DNA of 64,000 bases from Gerris lacustris (GCA_951217055.1 OX578281.1:12184447-12248446); one strand, 5' to 3'; counted from the first letter of the stretch, positions 1 to 11,035 are shown. Translations and numbers: made by a program. Notes: generated by a model not told the origin, from the sequence alone.

Positions 1-960
1 TCATTATAATTCAATCATGCATATCGATTTTGATCACATTAAAGCTATTAGTGTGTAAATAAAAATAAGGCCTTGGAAGTAATTTTACCATTTTATTTCT
101 CTTCCCCCCCCCCTTCATTCTATTATATTAGATCCGACTTGGAACTCTATAATATGATTAGATTTTCCCGTTTCTTTTCTACCAATATAACTCCTTTTCA
201 CAGTATAATACGTTGGAAAATATAAATGAAAAGGGAGTAGGAAGAAATAAATCCCTACAAGAAATTACTATCGACTATAACATGGCATATCGATCCCTAA
301 GGTCCTAGAAGCACTTTACGGTCTTTTTTTATTGCATTTAAGGGCGTAAAAAATGCCCTGTACTACTAAACCACAAAAGAAAACGCCTGAGGAGACGTGA
401 ATAAAATGAGTGACGAAATAAAAAATTTATTTTCACTTTAAGCCTTTAAAAAAAAGGATGTGGTTTTTCCACCATTAAATTTAGTTTTTTTTTTTTTTTT
501 TTTTTTGTTCATGGAGTTTTTTATATTTTTTTTTTTTACTTTTTATTGCGATAGTACGGGTTAATTATATTGAACGTTTTATCGTTATGCCTTAGGTAGT
601 TAACAGAAAAATAAAATAAAAATATCAGTTGGTACAGACCTTTTTTTATTGCGATAAAAAGGGTTACTGGATTTTAAATTATTAAAAATAATAATCATTA
701 AATATATTAACAGACTTACTTTCTAAATTGAGAAATATGCATCAAATTAGTTTCATTTAAAAGTAGTTTTGTTTTTATATAAAACATAGAAACAGAATTT
801 TAAATAATATTTTATCCATTAAAATCCTCTTCACATAAATGATTTTAAGATGATTGTTTTCATTTGAATAGAATAATATTCTTGCTGAATATCTAAAGCG
901 AATTTACTCTTAATGAATCTTATTATAATTGAAGCGAGCTTCTTACATTCAACGAAATAT
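1..960. other. AT-rich stretch, no gene seen
   Basis: Nothing recognisable. It is AT-rich with homopolymer runs: a C run near 105-113, a T run of more than 20 near 485-506, and several A/T runs. All frames are broken by stops. No similarity to the other repeat families of the window was noticed. Confidence 0.6.
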
Positions 961-962
961 GC

Positions 963-963
<1 letters not shown>

Positions 964-1015
<52 letters not shown>

Positions 1016-1545
1016 GTGTGTAACGTTTACGTGTCCGACGATAACTTGAGTAAAAGTTGACCGATTTAGTTGAAATTTGGTATACATCTTCCTTTTACTA
1101 ATACTCAGGCTAAGTTCGTTGGACAGCGTGATCCGACCAAGAGTTCGCGCGCAATGCTCGCGTAAACGTGAGCTTCAAATTTAAAATTGGAATTTCAGGA
1201 CGGGAAAAAATTCTATCATCACCTATTCGATGAGACGAACATTTTTTTAAAATAACATTTTTTAGTAAAACCAACAACGACACTATAAGTGCTATTAAGA
1301 CACTGCTATGAATTAATAAAGATCGCTAAAACTATTAAAGCGGACCTAAACGTTTAAAATAGAGAAAACAACCTTTTTACCAATATCTTACGTTCAAACG
1401 TAACGATTTTAATAAAACTTCATGTACATCGTCTAAAGTACAATTGAAACAAGTATGTAATATTTCAACGTGATACAAGCAGTAGTATTTGAGTAATGAA
1501 GTGATACATTTATAATAATAATATAAAAGCTATTACGGGTGGTTA
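964..1545 (+). repeat. Family B dispersed repeat (TCTG-run element)
   Basis: It opens with a (TCTG)n run at about 968-1016. The following text, about acting on a threshold of roughly 550 bp, matches in reverse complement the element at 13318-14118, including a shared core (CGATAACTTGAGTAAA) and the distal end around 1400-1540. Part of the core is also shared with the A1 elements at 3025 and 28807. No ORF. A non-autonomous element is inferred. No terminal repeats are visible in this copy, so the 5' end may be truncated at the TCTG run. Confidence 0.7.
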
Positions 1546-2035
1546 AGATTCTTATAGTGTATAGGTTTGTTTAGGAAGTAAAGCTTTGTACCGAGTACCC
1601 CCACTCTACCTCACACTACCCTCTTCCACTTATCTTCAACTATGACATTCATCATGATTAATAAATTTCAATATTCAGTATTTTATTGCAATACGCTCGC
1701 TTCAATGATAGAGCCACGCGATGCCTAGTAAAATATAAATATATGTATATATATGAATTGCCCAAATCGTCTAGGTTCAAATACTATTTCCCCCCCCCCC
1801 CCCCAGCATTTGCGAAGCTCTTAAAACTGTACACCTGCGTCACTCGAAAGAACTTGACTTCAGTATCGTAGAATGATCTCTTTTTCTTAGATTTAAATAA
1901 TTTACTTAAATGCAGAATGATATATTATATTGAAATGTCAATATTTAATTTGCTCTGTATATTTATTGTTTGAGGTTAAAAGGATTATTTAAATAGATAT
2001 TACATTTAATTACTTTTATTTATTTATTTTAATTA
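1546..2035. other. No gene seen
   Basis: AT-rich sequence with a 15-bp C run at 1790-1804. One short ORF (1686-1871) crosses the C run and looks like chance. No repeat-family match noticed. Confidence 0.5.
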
Positions 2036-2649
2036 TTAGGGTTTCGTAGATCATCATTGAAACCCTAATGTCCGAGGGGGATGTGTCTGTCTGTCCGTCG
2101 TAATTTGGTTCATATTTTGAGAACCGTTCACGCTAGAGTGTTGAAATTTTTACCCACTCATAGAAAATATATAGAGAAGTTAATCATCTAAAATGCGCAT
2201 GGGCTAAGCTCAAATGTTTTTAATTTTCGAATCGCCAATAATTCGTTTATAGCGTCGAAATTTCACCCTCCCAAAAAACATGTCCCCTCCTCAACCACCC
2301 AATAACGCCCTGTTCTAAAATTTTGAAATAATTTATGCTAATATATTATGATAGGGTGATGAAAATTTCCCCTCCAAAAATTCATACTTTTTTTAAATTG
2401 AAAATTTTGTGTGTGCACATGCGCAGTGACAAAAAATGTTATTTTAAAAATTTTGTTTGAGGTATTAAATGAAAGCTAGTAATAAATATATGTATAAACC
2501 TTTATAAAAATTGTTTTGTTTTTTTTTTTGCATTTATAAGTCGAAATTACCCCCCAAAAAATGTGCTCCCCCCAACCACCCGTTTTGGTTTGTCCTAAAA
2601 TTATGAAGTAATTCAAGCTAATACCTTATGGTGGGGCGATGAAAATTTC

Positions 2650-2983
2650 ATAATTTGCTCATTGTTGGTTCCATGAAAATGTCAACATTCTGCGCTCATT
2701 TGTTTCTCTTCCACATGGTCTCAAACACAAATTTATTGTTTATCGAAAGTAACCCGCAGATAGCCCCAGATATATTTGAACCGTCTGCGCTCTTAACTTT
2801 TGCTAAATTGATACCTACTTTAATTCATGTAAAAAATCAAAACAATTTTAAAGATAAAGAAAACAGGAGGGGGGGGGGAATAAACAATAATGGCTTGTAA
2901 AAGCATAAAATCAATTAAGTACACGATAGGGTGCGAGGAAGTTATGTGCCACACTAATTGGCAGTCTATTCATCTTATTTATC
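2650..2983 (+). repeat. Family A2 repeat, 5'-truncated
   Basis: It matches the distal half of the A2 family (compare 60230-60598) and ends with the family's conserved terminus TTGGCAGTCTATT. It starts abruptly at the sequence TTTGCTCATTGTTGGT. It contains a G run at 2871-2878. The 81-residue ORF inside (2655-2900) is a chance frame, since other copies do not keep it open. Confidence 0.75.
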
Positions 2984-3024
2984 TAATTTATCTTAATTAT
3001 TATAAGTAGTATCTTGTTTATTTT

Positions 3025-3556
3025 ATTGCTTCCGAGCTTACCGAAGGTAACGGAAGCATTGTGTTCACTTTTGAGAACGAAAAACTTTTATACCTCCGAT
3101 TTTAAAAATTCCAAGACCGAAATCCGTTTCAAACATCAGGGAACATTTTTGGTCTCGAGTCTGTCTGTCTGTCGGTCTGTGTGTCCACGAATTATGAAAC
3201 GTGCGACGATAACTTGAGTAAATGTCAACCGATTTTGATGAAATTTGGTAGACACGTTCATTTTACCAATGCCCAGGACGAGTTCGTTGGACAACGTTAT
3301 CCGTCCAAGCGTTCACGAGCAACGCTCGCGTAAACGTGAACTTCAAATTTAAAATTGGAATTTGGGGTCAGGAAAAAAATCTAATCTATTTAATGAGACA
3401 AACATTTTTTTTAAATAAAATCCTACAGCGACACCGCTATGAAGTGTTAAAGATCGCTAAAACTATTAATCGTTTTTACACAATAAACATTATAACAATA
3501 AAGTACATGATAGAATGCGAGGAAGCTATGTGCCACACTAATTGGCAGTCTATTTT
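3025..3556 (+). repeat. Family A1 repeat, full-length copy
   Basis: It begins with a nested hairpin (GCTTCCG...TTACCGAAGGTAA...CGGAAGC, about 3029-3058) and ends with GCCACACTAATTGGCAGTCT. The middle has the GTCTGTCTGTCGG run and the core CGATAACTTGAGTAAATGTC. It is near-identical in layout to 28807-29388. Ends are shared with A2 but the middle differs, so A1 and A2 are subfamilies with exchanged cores. No coding capacity. Confidence 0.85.
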
Positions 3557-3676
3557 TAATAATGTACATGTGTAATAGCCTACGAAACCCTAAAAAGTAC
3601 TTGGACGCAAGTACGTCCCCGTGATTTTTTTATTTATTTTATTTATCATATTATATATCTTACTTATTTTATTTTG

Positions 3677-4142
3677 GTTTCGAGCTTACCGAAGATATCG
3701 GACCTACGTTCTATTTCATGTCTCCGATTTCAAAAATTCCAAGACAGAAATCCATTTTAGACATCAGGGAACATTTTTGGTTCCGTGTCTGTCTGTCGTC
3801 CATTGTCGCTCACATATAAGTTTAAACCTTCTGCACCCATATGTTTCTCTTCCACATGCGCCCAAACATACATTTATTTACACCTATAGCTTCAAAAGTA
3901 CTTATCTGATTTGTATGAAACTTTTATAAATGATCGAAAGTAATCCACAGATAACTCCAGCTCTCTTTAACTTTTGTTTTGATACTTTAATTCATTTAAA
4001 AAATCAAAACAATTTTTGACAAATTATAAAAAACGAGGGAAACAAATAAATTAGAAAATAATGGCTTGTAAAAGCATAAAATCGATAAAGTACATGATAG
4101 GATGCGAGGAAGCTATGTGTAACACCAATTGGCAGTCTATTT
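3677..4142 (+). repeat. Family A2 repeat with decayed 5' hairpin
   Basis: The 5' hairpin is mutated (TTTCGAGCTTACCGAAGATATCGG), but the following TCCGATTTCAAAAATTCCAAG block, the GTCTGTCTGTCG run and the A2 distal half are present. It ends in CCAATTGGCAGTCTAT. It lies just downstream of the D element that holds two other A copies. Confidence 0.8.
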
Positions 4143-4785
4143 ATTTTTGATGATCGTTTTATTTAAACGGAAATCTGCATTTTTATGGTTTGTTATAATA
4201 GTTTAATTTACAAGATTTAATTTCACTTCACTTTAATAACAAGTAAAACGAAGAATGCCGGAGATAAAGTCGTTAATTTGTACTCTTGGAGAGAGTATGT
4301 TGTTTACCGTCGGTGTAAAGGTTGTTATCAGTGTAGAATTGTTATCTTTGTATGTTTGCTTGTGAATATCTGGTATATCCTGTGCCCAAAGTTACACCTG
4401 TTTGAAAGGTGTCACCTGGTCTCTGAGTGGTGGCCTGGTTCCACCTGCCCTGCCAGGCAACCGCCCTCATACCCTCATGCGGGTACCTCAAAACAAGAAT
4501 GAAATAACCCAAAGCTTTGTTCTTTTTTCATTTCACGGGGTACTTGCATCTCTTCCTCCCTCTTCAACCCGTTCTTCTTTTCTTTGTAAACTCTTTTATC
4601 TTCTCTGTCAAGTTGAAAGTGAAAGAGTGAACAACTCTTCTCTTTCACTCGAGATCAACTACTGTAATATCTTAACTTTAACTATTCACTCCTTTTTATT
4701 CTGTTTAAGACTCACTGAAATATCACTTATTCTTTTTATTACTTTTTACTGTCTCTTAGAACAATAATTTATAGTGCGTCCCCAG
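4143..4785. other. Unrecognised stretch with a GC-richer core
   Basis: The part at 4370-4500 is GC-richer than its surroundings and holds small hairpins (ACACCT...AGGTGT near 4403; GCCTGG...CCAGGC near 4432). An ORF of 121 codons (4402-4767) runs through it, but I recognise no domain and its codon content is not convincing. No call beyond this. Confidence 0.3.
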
Positions 4786-4789
4786 ATTA

Positions 4790-4890
4790 GGTTGTCAATA
4801 CATAATGACAAAAATCCTAATTTTCGAAGAAAAGTCACTTTTCATAAAATCTCTTGTTCTTAAATGAAGATTTATAGTACAGTATATCTT
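4790..4890 (+). repeat. Family N fragment
   Basis: It shares the string AAATGAAGATTTATAGTA and the preceding CATAAAATCT block with 58990-59070. Only the distal part of family N is present. Confidence 0.55.
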
Positions 4891-4904
4891 TAACTTTCGC
4901 GATA

Positions 4905-5260
4905 ATAATAATAATAATACCATTTATTGATTATACATAAAATCGGCACGTTGCCGTGGTACCCATTATGGGTTTCTTTGGTTACGTATTATTTAAAATA
5001 CAAATATCTACAAAAATACGTAAATACACATATATACATATTCGCACTCACGCATACTCTCTTATAAATATTTACTATTTTTAATTCATATTTTACGATT
5101 TTGGTAGTATTCATACTACGGAACGATTAAATTTTAATTTAAATCAAATTATAATTATTTATTAACTACGGGAAACAGCCAGAGAAAAAAAGAGCGCTAT
5201 ACTGGAAATATAGAGGCCGGTGGTTCAAATCCCCGCGCTGGAGTCTATTTTACTATTTTT
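4905..5260 (+). repeat. (TAA)n-flanked repeat followed by tRNA-like foldback element
   Basis: A (TAA)n run at 4905-4918 heads a 170-bp block that resembles a microsatellite-tailed retroelement end in antisense (inference). From about 5079 to 5180 the text is the reverse complement of the long arm at 29605-29695 (ACTACGGGAAACAG motif). After it comes a tRNA-like T-arm with a B-box (GTGGTTCAAATCC, 5220-5232) inside a GC-rich stem. The second inverted arm seen in the 29.5-kb copy is absent here. Confidence 0.55.
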
Positions 5261-5745
5261 AGTACATACTTTTTAATATACTTATAATTACATACATTTC
5301 TTTTAATAATTACACTACAGTTTCCGCATAATAGATTAGAGTGATTGAAAAAATAAAACTAATTTAGCTAACAATAACAACATACTAACTATAAACAATC
5401 ATTATTAAAAGATTACTATAACAGACTTTAATACAAGGATTAACAATAAACAACCAACAATAACAAGATTAACAACATTAACAAGTGGTAAAAAAGTATA
5501 CTTTAAATAAACAAAAGCTGAATAAATTAAATAAATAGTAACAAAAATTAAATAAATAGTAGTAGTAATATAAAGTAGTTAGTATAGTAATTTTATTTTT
5601 ATTTTTTATAGTAGTTTTTTGTTTTATTTAATCGCGATAATAACAGTTCCAAAAAAAAAGCCATTAATAGTCTAAAACGTCCAAAACGCCAAAAGTCATT
5701 AAATGTATGAGAAATTGTGAGTTACGTGAATAAGAAAAGCCAGGT
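5261..5745. other. AT-rich stretch, no gene seen
   Basis: It consists of A/T-rich simple-like sequence (AACAATAACAA and AATAAATAGTA motifs). No ORF and no clear repeat match. Confidence 0.5.
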
Positions 5746-5748
5746 AGG

Positions 5749-5979
5749 TACTTCTTTAGATTGTTACTCCATATATTTTTTTAGAATATAAATGACTTTG
5801 ACTAAATAAATATTAAGACAAAGGGATGTATAATAGTCTAATGTACTTATGGACGAAGGAATATCACACTTCTGATTATATAAGGGGAGTAACAGTCTAA
5901 AAAAGAACATTCCGTACAACTTCTTTAGATACTTACTCCCCTCTGTTTTTTAAAAAGGGGAGTAACAACTAAAGAAGTG
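5749..5979 (+). mobile_element. Family E palindromic element (1.5-unit copy)
   Basis: It starts with CTTCTTTAGATTGTTACTCC and ends with the inverse (GGGGAGTAACAACTAAAGAAG). A second internal copy of the same palindromic pair lies at about 5890-5979. The body AATGACTTTGACTAAATAA...ACGAAGGAATATCACACTT is shared with 16750, 26631, 36588 and 50705. No coding capacity. It is a short foldback/MITE-type element by structure; the superfamily cannot be assigned. Confidence 0.8.
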
Positions 5980-6560
5980 ACATGAGTAAAGGTAAAGTTA
6001 ACTTTATACCTTAACCTTAACACTATTAGTTTCAAAACATATTTCACTTTTTTGGGACGAATCATACTTAAATAAGCGCAGTAACATAACAAATATGCAG
6101 TAAAAAAAAAATTATATTAGAAATCTATCTCCAAAGATATATTTCCAATTTCTGAAATAATACTTGTTTTAAAGTAGCTAACAAATTTGAATTATTAGAG
6201 GTGAAAAAGGACCAGTCATTGCAAATGGATCACAAATCTGCTTCTACAGTTGAATTTTGGAAATATCGTATTATTTAGAATATTTTGAGTAGGCGATTTT
6301 TCTATTACCCTTGAAAGAGACAAAGAACCAGATTTTTTCGGATTTTTTAATTTTTCTTTTATACTTACAATAAACTCTACCTATATACAAAATTTAAAGT
6401 TTCTAGGATTGTTTGAAGTGCCTTAGAATTATGATGAGTCAGTCAGTCAGTCAGTGACAAAATAATAAATCTTTAGGCTCATATAACTTATGAACTCCTA
6501 TGGGTAGAGGTGTGAAATTTTTATTTCTGGTTCAGTTTGTCTTGAACTTCAAATTAATAG
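5980..6560. other. No gene seen; (GTCA)n-bearing repeat-like stretch
   Basis: AT-rich. The run GAGTCAGTCAGTCAGTCAGT at 6436-6455, with nearby CTTATGAACTCC text, resembles the TCTG-run element class in reverse, but no second copy was found in the window. Confidence 0.4.
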
Positions 6561-6564
6561 TTAT

Positions 6565-6860
6565 TTATGCACCTAGGGAGTAAAGTAAGCCATTATTCCC
6601 TGAGCGAAAAAAGTTGGTTCTTGAGGCGAAGCCGAAGGAACCATGGTCCCTAAATCCTGAGGCGAAGCCTAGGGAATTAGACTCTTTAATTCCCGAGGCG
6701 CAGCCGAGGGAGATAATTATCGCGAGGGGAATAATGGCACTTTACTCACGAGGTACATACAATATTTTATCTCCAGTAGGAACAAACTACACATTTTCGT
6801 CCATAGCACAGTTTTTATTTATTATTTCAATAAATAATACTAATTATTAGAACTTTTAAT
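6565..6860 (+). repeat. Family F module with GAGGCGAAGCC palindromes
   Basis: It begins ATGCACCTAGGGAGTAAAGT, also seen at 9365 (CGCACCAAGGGAGTAAAGT). Three GC-rich motifs of the type GAGGCGAAGCC(G/T)A(G)GG sit at about 6630-6710, strongly unlike the AT-rich neighbours. It ends with CGAGGTACATACAA, matching CGAGGTACGTGCAA at 59790-59805. The 78-residue frame 6614-6850 reads through the motif repeats and is probably not a gene. Confidence 0.6.
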
Positions 6861-6984
6861 AGCAGATATAAGAGATTCAATATTAAAAACAAATAAGAAT
6901 TGGAATTAAACTTAAATAGAAGGTTATTTAGATGCAGGTTATAATGTTGTAAACAAAGATAAACATGGTCAAAAAAACGCAGTG

Positions 6985-7200
6985 CCGCCAACCTGATTTC
7001 AACAACTTCATTACATTAGCCATACATTTTCTATTATTTATAAAATAATTAAGTTGCAATCTTTACTTTTTTGCCCTACTTTACTTTTTCACCCTACTTT
7101 TACTTTTTCTCCCTACTTTTTGAGTTAGGGTTGAAAAGACCTGTTTTAGTCCCTCTAAACTAATTCAAAATCATAACTTTTTTTCCCTACTGGAGATAAA
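6985..7200 (+). repeat. Family R repeat
   Basis: About 200 bp match 38665-38860: CAACAACTTCA, then CATTAGCCAT, TATTTATAAAATAATTA, and the distal TTTAGTCCCTCTAAACTAAT...CTACTGGAGATAAA. Here a CCCTACTTTTACTTTT motif is tandemly expanded (7074-7120). No ORF. Confidence 0.7.
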
Positions 7201-8365
7201 ATTAATTTTATATATCTATGTATCTTCAATAGGATAATAGAGGGGTTCCATATTGCCGTGAGTTGGTTCTAGTAAAGGATAGTACGGCTGTACTCGACTT
7301 GGCGGGGGCACTACCGTGCCCCCAGATTTATATTTTTATATCTCACTTAATTGTAGCAAAGAAGGCACAAACTACAAACAATTCATTATTTTAGATTTAG
7401 ATGCGAGGAGGCCTCCATATTTTAATTATAGTAGATAGTTCTGAAAATTTCTAATTTTTTTAATTTATTTTCTAATTTGTTTTATTTACTGTTAGCTGTT
7501 GCAGTATGTTTTTATTTTATAGTATTATTATAACTAATTACTTTTAATTACTCTCTCTTCACATACACTGGAATTAAATTGATGAACGTTTATAATTTGT
7601 TGTATTAAAAAGAAAGAGGTTCACGCATCTCCTCCCTCATATAAGAACTATTATCTCAAACAAATAGGTATATTATTATTAATAATAAATAAGATTGACT
7701 AAGAACCAATTGTAGTAAAAAGATTGACAGCTATAATTAAAATTATTATATTTGCAAGATACCGAAGGTAAAAGAAATGCTATTAAATAAAGAATTCCCC
7801 ACACCTATGGCCTATGGCGATAACTATTAACTTTCTTACCATCATTATTGCATAGATCTCGGATCACCCGTTTATTAATTACTTTATAAAGGTCTGCAAT
7901 TATAATAAACGTTCATTATTTTAATTTTAGGTCACACTCATACTTCCTATTTCGTCAATCGAAGTAAAGTAATTTTCTAGGAGCTCTATCCTCAACAAAT
8001 CTTGGGTCTAAACCATATCAGGCATCTGGCAACAATCTTCTTTCCGTTTAGGAAATTTCTTATTTTTTCCAACTGCGTTTGTAATATCCTCCATTTGACC
8101 TGAATTCATAAATATTTTTGTTTTATTTTGGTTATTTTACCTGAATCTATCGATTATTCAAACATGTTCCTATATTTTACTTATTGGTCAGATTCAATAA
8201 TTTCTTAGAAACATTTTTTTTTTTTTTTTTAAGATTTTCTCAGGCGTTTTGCTTTTTAATTTTCTTCTGTTTTCTTTTTAAATTACTCAAATCAATTTCT
8301 TAGACTTAATGCGAATTTTGTCTTTAAATTATTTTTCTATTTTTTACTATTTTCTGAACTTTGAA
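7201..8365. other. No gene seen
   Basis: AT-rich with scattered T runs (8214-8231). A small GC-richer patch at 7285-7325 (CTTGGCGGGGGCACTACC) is unexplained. No ORF above background and no recognised repeat. Confidence 0.5.
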
Positions 8366-8369
8366 ACAC

Positions 8370-9345
8370 AGTAAAAAAATATTATATCTACTCACGGCAG
8401 AAAAAATTAGGCATTGTTGTACTGTTTTCAATCTGCAAAATGTTATTTTTCTTGATTCTTTAGTAACAAGTCAAAAAAAAACACGCAGCAAAATATCAAA
8501 GTGTCAGCAAAATAACAAACAGGCTGCCAAAATGTAAGAAAAAGTTACTACATCTCAGGTTATGAACTCTCCCACATTGTTCATTTTTGTATTTTTAAGC
8601 GTTATATTCTGCTAAATATTTATGTTTTTTGAAATTACCTTTAAAAATTATAATAATAAAACTAATATTATTATTTTACAGTCATTATTTTTAAAAAATC
8701 GCTAAAAATTGAGATAAATAACAGCTGTTAATAAAAAAAGTGGCAACACTGATTCTTTTGTCTTTGTTTTGTTTTAAATTTCGAGTCATTACACTTACTC
8801 AAACTTTCGCGTCATCAATTGGATTTTTACAACTTTCATTGCTTTAAATCTTTTATCTATCAAAAAAAGATAATTTAATAGTTTTCTGTTATTATTTTGA
8901 TAAATTTGTTAATTAGATTTTTGAAGTTTAAATAAAAATATGGATGATAATGTTGTGCAAGACGTTGAAGACTTGTTTGATAACACGCCACCCGAAATTA
9001 CAAATTTTGCAACATCATACAAGGAAAGTTTATTGCCCTCTAAATCAGGTACTAAAATCTTTAATGTAATTTTTCTGCCGTTAGTAGGTAAAATATTGTA
9101 TGTAACTATGCAGCAAAGGAAACATTCCTGACTCGTTTAAAGATTACCTGCTTCGGTTACACCTCAGCAGGTAATTAACGTTTTCCTGCCTCGGCTTCGC
9201 CTCGTCAGTCAAAATGTAAATTTCCTGCCTCGGCTTCGCCTCAGCAGTAAATTTGTTTAGCCTATCCTCGCCTTCGGCTCGGAACTAAAACTTAAAAAAC
9301 TTGACAGCAAAATTCCATTTTGCTGCCTAGTGACATAAATAACTA
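8370..9345 (+). mobile_element. Module G/Y: transposon-like 5' region with one exon-like ORF
   Basis: The block TACTCACGGCAGAAAAAATTAGGCAT (8390) matches 25784 (TTTACTCACGGCAGCAAAATTAAGCAT). In both places a short acidic ORF begins about 520-550 bp downstream (8940 and 26305). Downstream come three repeats of the palindromic motif CCTCGGCTTCGCCTC (9190-9250 and a degenerate one near 9150), then GCAGCAAAATTCCATTTTGCTG, an inverted pair. The module looks like the promoter and first exon of a decayed or non-autonomous element (inference). Confidence 0.45.
8940..9048 (+). CDS. Putative first exon of a transposon-type gene (partial)
   Basis: An ATG-initiated frame of 36 codons starts MDDNVVQDVEDLFDNTPPEI and ends PSKS before a plausible splice donor CAG|GTACTA (9048/9049). 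Read unspliced, it stays open to 9131. It parallels the ORF at 26305 (shared D-E/D-x-N-N-T-x-P-E-I core), so the two are divergent copies of one coding start. No catalytic domain is present. The similarity to the N-terminus of tyrosine-recombinase-like (Crypton-type) transposon proteins is from memory and weak. It could instead be a host-derived exon captured by the repeat. Confidence 0.35.
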
Positions 9346-9359
9346 TGAAAACAAAAAAT

Positions 9360-9620
9360 AGTTATTCACGCACCAAGGGAGTAAAGTAAGTCATAGTACC
9401 CTGAACGATGAAGTTACTCATCACTCGGGTAAAATTGATTTTTACTCCTGAGTTACGTACAAGAAAAAAATAATTGAAAAAGTTTTTAATTTTAAATTAT
9501 TTAATTATTAAACAAAATTGAAATAATTTAATATTTATTTTAAACAAGAAAAATATGATCAATTCATTAAATAAGTCTAATCAATTTAAAACCGAAATTA
9601 TAGATAGTAATTATTTTAAA
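9360..9620 (+). repeat. Family F module
   Basis: It starts CGCACCAAGGGAGTAAAGT like 6565 and carries CTCCTGAGTTACGTACAAGA, similar to 59785-59805. Its AT-rich tail (TTAATTTTAAATTATTTAATT...ATTCATTAAATAAGT) matches the tail at 59845-59960. Confidence 0.6.
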
Positions 9621-10770
9621 TTCAATACTAAAATTAAATGGGAGAATCAGCTGTTATTGAACAGTATTGCCAACTGATGTATACATATTATATGCATTAG
9701 TTTATCTCCATTATAGAAATTATGATTTACCTTTAACCTGTTTGTTTGTTTTACTGATGAATCACCATGACAGCCGTTGTAGAGGTGACGCTGTGAAGAT
9801 GATATTATAATTTTAAATAATTTAGATATTAAACAAAAGTTAATAAATGAAATTTTGTATTAATACCAACCTTACTTACTTGTGCTTTATCTAGGGTAAC
9901 ACTGGAAGGAATCATGAGAGTTAATAATTCCCTTATTTTCCATTACTCCCTGTTTTACCTGACTGGGTGCAATGAGTAACTTCTCTCTCTGTAAATTAAG
10001 GAGAAAAGTCCACCTTTTCTCCTTTCGTGATTTACCAAAGATAATTTACATCACACTTTAACCTCTAGAATTTGACGACTTTAGCGTTAACGGGTTTACA
10101 GTTTAATGAACTCATAGCAAATTTAAAAGAAAATATTTATGATAAATATATAAAAGGAATTTATTTATGACAAACAAATTGAGCAATATATTTATCATAG
10201 ATTTGAAACACCATGATATTAAATTCTCTTCAGCTGACAGAAGAACTATGACGAAATAAACAAGATAACGGGATATCGATAATACACTTTAACTTGTTTA
10301 CTGACACTTTTAAAAATGACTGACGTTTTTAACAGTACAGACATTAAATTGCATCTACACTGATTTTATGCTCATTAATGTTTCCTTACAACTGTCGTTG
10401 TCATTTATATATGTCTTTACTGCTTTAATATGTACTTATAATATACTGTTAATACTTACTTATGACAACACTGAAAAGTCTTAGAAATTAAGTATAGAGC
10501 TAGAAATCCCCCTGAACAATAGATCTTATTCTCTATCGCTTTGTGTAGATAGCTTAACAAATAAAGCTCTTTTTATTTCTCTAAATCCAACCTCTCAATA
10601 AATACTGTGACATTATTACTGCTTTAACGTGACACTATTATTTGAGAACTTTAAAGGTTTTTAAATGCACCTACTTCAGATGAAATATTTATTACAATTC
10701 TCAATAATGTGTCCTCATCTAAATTTACATAATGATCATTCCGCACTTACTTTTTAAAGTCAGTAGCCAA
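9621..10770. other. No gene seen
   Basis: AT-rich. The text at 9890-10060 (CCTTATTTTCCATTACTCCC, GGAGAAAAGTCCACCTTTTCTCC hairpin at about 10010-10030) looks repeat-like, but no second copy was found. No ORF. Confidence 0.45.
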
Positions 10771-10772
10771 AA

Positions 10773-11035
10773 ACTAGGACCCTTATACATTCCTGCGCTT
10801 GTCTGTCTGTCTGTAGCGTGAACCCTTTTATATCCTTGCGCTTGTCTGTCTGTCTGTAGCGAGGACGCTTAAATCCCTGCGCTTGTCTGTCTGTCTGTAG
10901 CGAGGACCCTTTTATATCCTTGAGCTTGTCTGTCTGTCTGTAGCGAGGACCCTTAAATCCCTGCGCTTGTCTGTCTGTCGGTAGCGAGGACCCTTATATA
11001 TTCCTGCGCTTGTCTGTCTGTCCGTCTGTAACGCA
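10773..11035 (+). repeat. Minisatellite, six units, alternating 43 and 41 bp
   Basis: The unit contains GCGCTTGTCTGTCTGTCTGTAG followed by CGAGGACCCTTATAT. The GCGCTT anchors lie at 10795, 10838, 10879, 10922 (GAGCTT), 10963 and 11006, giving spacings of 43, 41, 43, 41 and 43. The array is therefore a dimeric 84-bp higher-order repeat. Unit content (AGGACCCTTAT plus TCTG run) is like the 5' end of family D, so the array probably arose from one. Confidence 0.9.

Larger units (their letters stand above)
2036..3610 (+). mobile_element. Family D DINE-1/Helentron-like element, interrupted by two family A copies
   Basis: The left end has AGGGTTTCGTAG (2039-2050) and the right end its exact complement CTACGAAACCCT (about 3580-3591). 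The right repeat is followed by a hairpin (GTACTT...AAGTAC, near 3597-3614). A GTCTGTCTGTCCG run lies near the left end. Sub-terminal inverted repeats plus a 3' stem-loop match the layout known for DINE-1/HINE elements. A 100-bp block at 2270-2370 recurs at 2548-2650, so the body is partly duplicated. The interior is filled by A copies at 2650-2983 and 3025-3556, which accounts for the unusual length next to 15158-15850. No transposase is present. Confidence 0.65.

Noticed and set aside
5180..5250. Functional tRNA gene
   Set aside because: Only the T-arm/B-box is convincing. The A-box and acceptor stem are not, and it sits in a repeat arm shared with 29.5 kb.
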